A DNA stretch of 64,000 nucleotides from Siphonodentalium dalli. Lineage: Eukaryota > Mollusca > Scaphopoda > Gadilida > Siphonodentaliidae. Shown in pieces: positions 51,001 to 60,000 of the stretch. A model generated the notes under the pieces. That model saw only the letters and a program-made list of their open reading frames with translations. It was not told where the DNA came from and made no database searches. Numbering within the stretch: position 1 is the first letter of the stretch; every line of letters begins with the position of its first letter. The translations under genes were made by a program, and so were the position numbers. The stretch is taken from assembly GCA_032622095.1 (NCBI GenBank), contig CP136069.1:204460690-204524689 (forward strand), read 5' to 3'.

Positions 51001-54000
51001 CTCAAAGGTTGAACATTATACTAAGCATCACTAAATTCACCCTCTTGGGACCTCTTTCTGCAAATGTCTGCACGTTATTCTCAGGCCTGTCTATACTATC
51101 CCTGAAGTCCAAGCTGTTTATCAAACTCACAACCAGACCAAACATCTGGCAAAATCACCCACCAGTCTTTAAATCCCCAAGAAAATCATTCTCCCAACTA
51201 TATGTACAAGCATTTCATGCATATCCTACTATATTTAATAACTTAACCCTTTCATGATGGAGCCATGCTGGTGCAGCATTAAAGATCCTGTGCCAGTGCA
51301 TTCTCTTATATATGTGAGTCTCCCATAGGGAGCCTCGCATATATAAGAAAATACACTGGCAAGGTAAATATTGTTAGGCCAATGTATTCTCTTATATATG
51401 CGAGGCTTCCTATGGGAGACTTGCATATATAAGAGAATGCATTGACACAGGGTTTTTGCAAACTTTCAGGAAGCTCCAGTCATGGAAGTGTTAAATAACG
51501 ATACAATATTAGGCCCACATTCAAAAGGCGTTTACATGATGACTGTATTAATAAAAGATCAGCCGACCACAGTGTCCCCCGACAACGTGACAAGTCGATG
51601 CCGCTTTGCTAAAGAAAGTCGAAAAGGGTTAATAACTCCGTAAAAAAAAAAAAATTCCGTCATCTATATACATGTTGCACATCTCCAATATGTGGGTAAT
51701 AATACTCTGAAGTTTCAAATATCTACGATCAAAACTGTGGGAGGAGTTGATTACACCATGAAGGTACTCAAAAGTGTGATGGACGGACGGACAGAGCCCA
51801 TTGCTATAGTCCCCCTTTTCTTTCAGAACGTCGGGGGACAATAAGTATTCTGCAGCTATTAAATGTCCCGACTGCATGATTGCTTGGTTTAATTTAGAGT
51901 GGTTTCCCCTACATCACAATCCACACCTTCACTCACACCTTCACTCAATCATACTCAACCATAAAGACATGTATATAGCCACTAACTAGAAAGAGACAAG
52001 CCCTCAAGTAGTCCCTAACAATTTCAACTATAAATACACCCTCCATGCACATGATGCATGCAGCTAATTTGATCATACTTGGCACAGATTGGAGCAAACG
52101 CACATGCATATTACAATAATCAAAGGATGATAATTATGTTTAGTACCACTGTAATGACAGTCTACTATATCACTCGAAGATACAGACGTGTTTGTATCAT
52201 CACATTAAAATACCCTTTGATGTGTTTTTCTATCGGTAAAAGCCAGGGACGTGCTTTGATGATCTTCATTGGGGGTTCTCAGATAAAAAGTCCCGGGAAA
52301 TCTCATTTGCACATCACCCTTAGCTCAAAATTTTCCAACTGGTATCCTACTTCAAGATTTCCAACTGTGGGCAATTTTCAATGTAACATTCCCTAATCCC
52401 TATGGTTGGACATTTCCAACCAATGGCTATTTCAGTCCGAAAATTTTACTGAAAGTAGTTAAATATTTTATTTTTGGTCAGAAGACAACATATTCCACAC
52501 TAAATATCTGTTTGAAAATCAAACTATCATTACAATTTCAACCTATATTTGTTTTTAAATTTCCAACTGTTGCTTTGTCAAGCATGGAATTTCCAACTGT
52601 TGAATATTTTTACCAAAGTTTGTGGGGTGGTGAGGCACCCCAATCTGCCCCTGCTGCCACATCTCTCGTAAAGGCAACTCATACACTTCATTCCTCAAAC
52701 TAAACTTATAAAGTTCACACTTTTGACACGTTCTGGTGACTACAGTTGGTCGATGAATCCAGGAAATACTATATATAGACTACAGTAATGCTCTAAGTAA
52801 TCAACTTCTTAACCACAGCAGAATTATGGGTAACTTTTCAGGATTTAGTTGGAAATATGGCTTGTTGCCATTCATCGGAAAGCTCTCCCCGAAATATGGC
52901 TTGTTGCCATTCATCGGAAAGCTCTCCCCGAGAGCTTTCCGATGAATGGCAACAAGCCATATTTCCAACTAAATCCTGAAAAGTTACCCATAATTCTGCT
53001 GTGGTTAAGAAGTCGATTACTTAGAGCATTACTGTACATATACTCTGAAAAGACTTATATTGGGTTTTATATATTAAAGGTACTCAATTCAATCAGACAG
53101 TCCCCATATCATCATCAAAATATCATACCACTGTCAACTATGCTATAAAATTTCCCAAAATGTGTTATTTATCAACATGTTGTTCAACGAAATATGGCTG
53201 TATTATCACTTGATTATCATGAAATTTCGCCGTATTACCACTTGATTATTTTAGAGAAACAATATTTTTCTAAATAAGTAAAATATATATCTCCTAGAAG
53301 TATCTTGCCTACTGAACTATATGGTATATCCCCAATATTAACAAGGAAGGGTTAACAAACCCGCGTTGAAAACGGAACGAAAATTCTGTGGTACATTTTA
53401 TCCTGTTTCCTGACCGGTAACCTCTGATGACGTCATCTCCCAATGTCCATTTAAACTCGACAACAGATCGTTATTCTTCACTTTTTCCCCATTAGGACAT
53501 TCCTCGTGAGCGGGGTGGGTGCGAAGCCCTGGGAGGGAGCTCAGAGTTCAGTGGGCAAGATACTTCTAGGAGATATATATTTTACTTATTTAGAAAAATA
53601 TTGTATCTCCGTCAAAGGTATCTTGCCCACTGAACTATATGGTATAATATAGAATTTTCTGGCAGGTGGAGGCCACGAGGAAAAATAAACACCTCTACGC
53701 ACCTCAATCAAAGAACTGGATTGACCTGATAACCTACAATATATACAATATCACATAAGCCAATGTACGTAATTACACCAGAAGACTAATACATGTTGAC
53801 CAGCTACCAGAGGGCCCAAACTAAACAAATATTGGTGACTTGGATTGAATATCCTTTAAATAAAGTAGATACCGATAGTTCCCGAAAGACATGGAGACTG
53901 AGATGACCTCCCTTTTGGAGCTTAGAGCTATCAATGTATCAGCTGAGTATTTTGCTGGACAAGGAATGTGTAACCCCCCCCCTCAAAAAGAGCCCAGACA

Positions 54001-57000
54001 CCCAGTTATCCGAGATATGCCATTGTCGATAAGGATTGAGATATCATGGACCGAGAATCTATACTAGTGACCGGGAAGAGACTCTCGCCGAAATAGTCGA
54101 TTCCACCACCCCTGTAATACATCCAGAAGAATTTGAATGTATAGAATACTGACCTAATCCGACATATAGGGAACCATACATGTAATTGTTGGAACCAAAA
54201 GAAAATTTGTAGGAAACCTAGAGTCGCTTTGATGACCAGAGCACATGACAATGCTGTTTATAGAAAGCACCAGAAAAATCAAATGTGCCAAGATGACCCA
54301 CCAATGTAGATTCAAATAGGGCCGTGTAGTATTAGTGAGTACTAGAAAGGAAACGTTGCATTGACCCTATAACCAGGAAGTACAGGAATAAGCTATTCGT
54401 GGAATTACCCCATTTGCAGGTGACCCGTCAAGGAAGTCCCTGCCTGCCCGCGTTAGCCACAACATTGAGCAAATTACAGGCTTACGTAGTCCGAATGACC
54501 GCCGTGAATACCAATGGAGACACCCGCGTGTGGACACTAGCTCGTGCATACAACCAATTTCGGAACGTCTGTAATAAACCATTGAATACGTGAACAAGAG
54601 GATCCTAATGAATCAGTGAATATTATGGACCATAAGCAGTCATTCACAAATTGAAAGGTCTAAATGAAGCCCCACCGTCGCTGTCAATGTGTCTCATGTC
54701 ATGTAGAAGCAGAGAAGATAAGGGGACGAGAAGAAATCAGATAGACCGTTTAGAAAGGCTACGTCTATTCAACTGTCCGCTAAAGTAGGCAACAAGTGGT
54801 TGCAAGCCTTGAGATTCAATGAGAACCACGAAACCTATGCTCGTAATGATGCTCGAGAACTTTTCAAAGTTCAGTGCTGTATGACCAACCTGCTTCCTCT
54901 TCGATTCTCCCAAAAGGAAATGCATTTGGAGCCTGGCATTTATATGTTTCATGATTTCAAGAAGGCTTTCATTTCCCAACCTGGCAATATTCAATATGTT
55001 GAAATACCGGCTAGCTCCAAAGTTAAACCCAACTGAGAAATCACAGGAAACATGCACCGTGATTGTGGCACAAGCCCAAAACCAGCCGAAACAGATGACC
55101 GGTTGAACTATTGAAAAACAAAGACCCAGTTTTCTTTTCTCTCTATTCTTGATCTTCTGACGGACCCCCGACAGGTCGATGGTCCAAGGTACCCCTTCTG
55201 GGACGGATGGGGTGCCCCTCCGATTGCACCTTGTTCTTGAGACAACCATTGCCTGAAGTGCGAAGCTAGTGGGTGGAGCATATGATCTGGCATCCTACAC
55301 CCAATGCTAGTGAATACCTCGCACGAGGGGAAGCATCTGGTAAGGATCTTCTGTCTGTATGAAGAGCATACAACGTTATTAATTTGAATCGTGAAGATAG
55401 GAAACCAGTTGCTTTCTAAAGATGAGCATATGTCTAGGATGGATCCATATAGTGACCCATTGTATCAGTACCGCTCTTGTGATATGACTGACCCATCGTC
55501 CAAAGATTATTCCTGAAGACTATCGACACGGGTGACACTCTATTCCAGCCATGACCACGACCTCGCAGGCGCCGGAGGGCACATTGAAAGAAACAATAAC
55601 ATATAAAGCAAGGAGCTGAACTCTGCTCAATCCGAGAACAATAAAACTTTTGAATACCTGGTCCGCTCTCATGTCGCTCGGTTTGCAGTCCGATGGCCTA
55701 ACCACTCGGCTACAGCGACACTTGTCTGCATCAGAGAACCCTGAACAACTATCTGAGCTCCCTCGTGAGTGCATGGATGGGTGACCCCAAAGGAATGTCC
55801 AGAGCCTTTTTACCTCGGGGATAGAGCTACAGCTCATCCCGATCCCGATCTCCATCAGTCCGAACTGGCGATGGGTTGTTAAGAGTGGCAGGATCCGAAG
55901 CATGCCTCCTACTAGAACGGCATCGGGGAACAAATTCTTTTGCATCTTTAATAGGATTCAAACCCGAAGGTACTGGTTGCTATTTGATCAGAAGGCGGCC
56001 AGTAACTGGAATTCCAGGCCCACAGACCTGGAGTTGGCCAACAAGGAGGAAGCATGCTTGGGAATTTCAACCCCAGCCCAAGCCCAGCAGGGACTGAAGG
56101 CATATAGGATTATAATAGGGACAGGGTGTTCTCACCCCCAGCGGTGCTGACCCCGAGATGGTGACTTGTAGCGATGGACGGCGTGGTTCAAATGTTAGAT
56201 GGAAGCCACGGCCGCACCTGGGCATGCCAACCCGCCAACGGTCGACCCGAGGGAGCAGATTGACGTCCCTTACGATAGTCCAGGGAGCGCACCAACTGTG
56301 ACTAACGGGTTCGATGGGTAGCCCCAACCCGCGCCCTGTTTGAGGTAACTATCGCCCCGAGTTGCTAAGCCAAAGAGGGGATCACCCTCGACAGGTATCC
56401 TTGTCTCAGAGGCAGCGGTACCCTCGAAACGAGGAGAAAAGCAGCTCTAGGGGAGCTACAGGGAAAGATCTTCTGTATCTGGTTCTTCTTATCTGTAGAT
56501 ATTACAGTGCAGGAACCATCTGGTTGTAGACGCACTGGTCCAGGTTAGTAGAGCAGAACACAGTCGTACCTGCCGAGGATACGAATTGGTGTCCCGTTCG
56601 ATAGTCCAGGGAGCGCACCAACTGTGGCCAATGGGTTCGATGGGTAGCCCCAACCTGCGCCCTGTTTGGTGTGACTATCGCCCCGAGTGCTAATTACGCC
56701 GATGAGGGGAACACTATATATCGACAAGTGTCAGTGTCCTGGTCTCAAAGGTTTCTTCTCTTCTCTTGGGACCCTCGAAATGAGGGGAAGCAGCTCTAGG
56801 GGAGCTACGGGGATCTGTGGCGACTCCAGTAGCATTCTTTAATGTGCACACTCAGAGTTTAATGTGCACACTCAGAGGCGTGTACACGTATCAGCTATTA
56901 ACTTGTTCGCGCCCGATCGTGCATCGTACTGCACCACCGACAACATACCTGGACAAGTGTTGTAATGGGGGGAAGTCAGGATTTTGCATTCTGATTTCGT

Positions 57001-60000
57001 GCTATAAAGATTTTTAGCATCTTTAGTCATATCCAAATGTGCATCTATTATTGAATAATTTATTCGTCCGTTCCATGACAAATAGAAAAACGATGCATTC
57101 GTTGAATTATGAACGTTCTCGATCGTTTAAAAACATGGACGCTAATCGCTATAGCAACGCGAGTCAATTGCACAATTCAACATAATAATTAACGGAAATA
57201 ATGTTTTTTGTATAACACAAAAAACTGTCAACTTATCTTCGATGTGTTCCTTCCGTTAACAAGGGAAAAAGTGGAGAATAACGAGCTGTCGTCGAGTTTA
57301 AATGGACATTGGGAGATGACGTCATCAGAGGTTACCGGTCACAAATCGATATCTGATCACTCTCAGCTTTGAAAGGTGGGTTCCTCGATTTGAATCAAAT
57401 ATTTTTTTTACCCACGAAGCCAAAGAAATTATAATTTGGGAGCTTTAATTCAGATTATAATAGTAATTTGGGAGCGTTAATTCGGATTATAATAGTAATT
57501 TGGGAGTGTTAATTCGGATTATAATAGTAATTTGGGAGTGTTAATTCGGATTATAATAGTAATTTGGGAGTGTTAATTCGGATTATAATAGTAATTTGGG
57601 AGCGTTAATTCGGATTATAATAGTAATTTGGGAGTGTTAATTCGGATTATAATAGTAATTTGGGAGCGTTAATTCGGATTATAATAGTAATTTGGGAGTG
57701 TTAATTCAGATTATGCATCTTTAAATAAGCGGTTTCCAAATTCCAAACAGAAGCGATTACACGGTGTAGGTAGTCCCTCTATATTAATGTCCCTTGATAA
57801 AGTAATTGAAATGTGTCTGGGTAGATATGTCTAGTCTAGTGAGGCGAATTCAGTGGCCCCAGCAGAGACCACTTGACAAGTGCAAATTGTCGGGATTCTG
57901 GCCCGCAAAACCAAATGACATCATGAACCATGTCATGACATCTTCGCTGGTTTTAATTAAGCTAACATATGAAATGGGTCTAAATGAAAAAATATTTAGT
58001 CCTAAATCACACAGGGATTCTTCGGAACTAGCCTGTTTTAATTTCATCTTGTTGTGTCATTGCCGATTCCATGCAATCTTCACACAGTTGCTAACTAGAA
58101 GGTGATAAAATAAAAAAGACTTGATGTCCGCATTCTGATTTTGCCTGACCGTATATAGGAAAAATCATATGATGTCATTCACAATTGGCAGGGTCTGGAA
58201 AATCAGGTGCCAGAACCATTGAGGGACAATCTATGTTTATATGTTAATATGTTTTACTATCCACTCTTCTCCCGATCAGGTGAGCATTCAGATGCCTGTT
58301 CGCTCTAGTTTTGATCGTGATCAACAATTCTTTTTCAGTTAGTTGAAATCAACAAAAAACCAAGAATAAAGTTAAGTGAAGATGTTGAGAAAGTGACAAT
58401 ACCAGGGAAGAAATTAGCTTACAGACTGTATGGTTCCGATGGTAAGTAAAGATACCGGGGTAGAAATTAGCTTACAGACTGTATGGTTCTGATGGTAAGT
58501 GGAGATACCAGGGCAGAAACTAGCTTACAAACTGTACGGTCCGATGGTAAGTAAAGATACTGGGGTAGAAATTAGCTTACAGACCTTACGGGTCCGATGG
58601 TAAGTAAAGATAACAGGGTAGAAATTAGGTTACAGACTGTGCGTGTCTTATGGTAAGTAAAGATACCGGGGTAGAAATTGGCTTACAGACTGTATGGCTG
58701 TATGGATCTGATGGTAAGTAAAAATACCGGAGTAGAAATTATCTCACAGACTGTACAGGTCTTACGCTAAGTAAAGATACCGGACGGACGTCGGACGGGC
58801 GGCGTGTTTTGCTTATAACTCAACCGTTTATTGACGGATTAAAAAATTTGGTGTGTGAGTACATATCCATGCACGTAAGCTGCAGACAAAAAAATCGGGT
58901 TCGTCCGCACATTTATTACAGAGTTATGGCCCTTTGCCATTTTTCACTGATTTTAGGCTTGTTAGCGCAACAACTTCAACAAACGTTATCTGATTCGATT
59001 GAAATTTGGGATATAGGTGTCTCCCAAGAATATCTCGGACGAGTTCGAAAACTGGCCTGGTCCGATAAAATTTGATAGAGTTATGGCCCTTAATTAGTCA
59101 TTTTTCACGAATTTTCAGCTCGTTAGCGCGATAACATCAACAAACGTTATCCGATTTGATTGAAATTTGGTATATAGGTGTCTCCCAAGAATATCTCGGA
59201 TGAGTTCGAAAACCGGCCTGGTCCGATAAAATTTGATAGAGTTATGGTCCTTAATTAGTCATTTTTCACGAATTTTCAGCTCGTTAGCGCGATAACTTCA
59301 ACAAACGTATCCGATTTGATTGAAATTTGGTATATAGGTGTCTCCCAAGAATATCTCGGACGAGTTCGAAAGCCGGCCTGGTCCGATAAAATTTGATAGA
59401 GTTATGGCCCTTAATTAGTCATTTTTCACAAATTTTCAGCTCGTTAGCGCAATAACTTCAACAAACGTTATCCGATTTGATTGAAATTTGGTATATAGGT
59501 GTCTCCCAAGAATACCTCGGTGGAGTTCAAAAACCGGCCAGGTCCGATAAAATTTGATAGAGTTATGGCCCTTAATTAGTCATTTTTTCGCAAATTTTCA
59601 GCTCGTTAGCGCGATAATTTAACAAACATCATCCTATTTGATTGAAATTTTGATATATAGGTGTCTCCCAAGAATACCTCGGACGAGTTAGAAAACCGGC
59701 CCGGTCCGATAAAATTTGATAGAGTTATGGTCCTTAAGTAGTCATTTTGTACGAATTTTGAGCTCGTTAGCGCGATAACTTCAACATACGTCATCCGATT
59801 CAACTAAAATTTGGTATATAAGTGTCTTCCAATAATATCCTGGACGAGTTCGAAAACCAGCCTGGCCCAATAAAATTTGATAGAGTTATGGCCTTTAATT
59901 AGTCATTTTTCGTGAATTTTTAGCTCGTTAGCGCTATAACTTCAACAAACGTCCTCCGATTTGTTTAAAATTTGGAATAGACATACTTGCCAAGAATATT

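Larger units (their letters stand above)
53251..57344. mobile_element. ~4.1 kb element inserted in R4, unclassified
   Basis: Bounded by the two halves of an R4 copy. A 79-base inverted pair lies at 53411-53489 and 57263-57341 (TGACCGGTAACCTCTGATGA, CGTCATCTCCCAATGTCCAT and so on). The left terminus is more complex: 53257-53335 is repeated inverted at 53536-53605 around the left inverted repeat. The interior (about 53700-56800) is richer in G+C than the surroundings and contains a tRNA-like segment and a ~330-base tandem duplication (56265-56470 and 56595-56810; AGTCCAGGGAGCGCACCAAC, GGGTTCGATGGGTAGCCCCA, CAGCTCTAGGGGAGCTAC). Frames up to 170 codons exist but none has recognisable domains. Confidence 0.75.

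Noticed and set aside
54737-55249. 170-codon minus-strand frame in the 4.1 kb element
   Set aside because: No recognisable domain, and codon composition is consistent with non-coding GC-richer DNA.
55649-55723. Functional tRNA gene
   Set aside because: A-box present, but no acceptor-stem pairing and a weak B box.
55876-56327. Overlapping frames on both strands near the tandem duplicated block
   Set aside because: Several frames are open at once in GC-richer sequence, with no motif or splice support.
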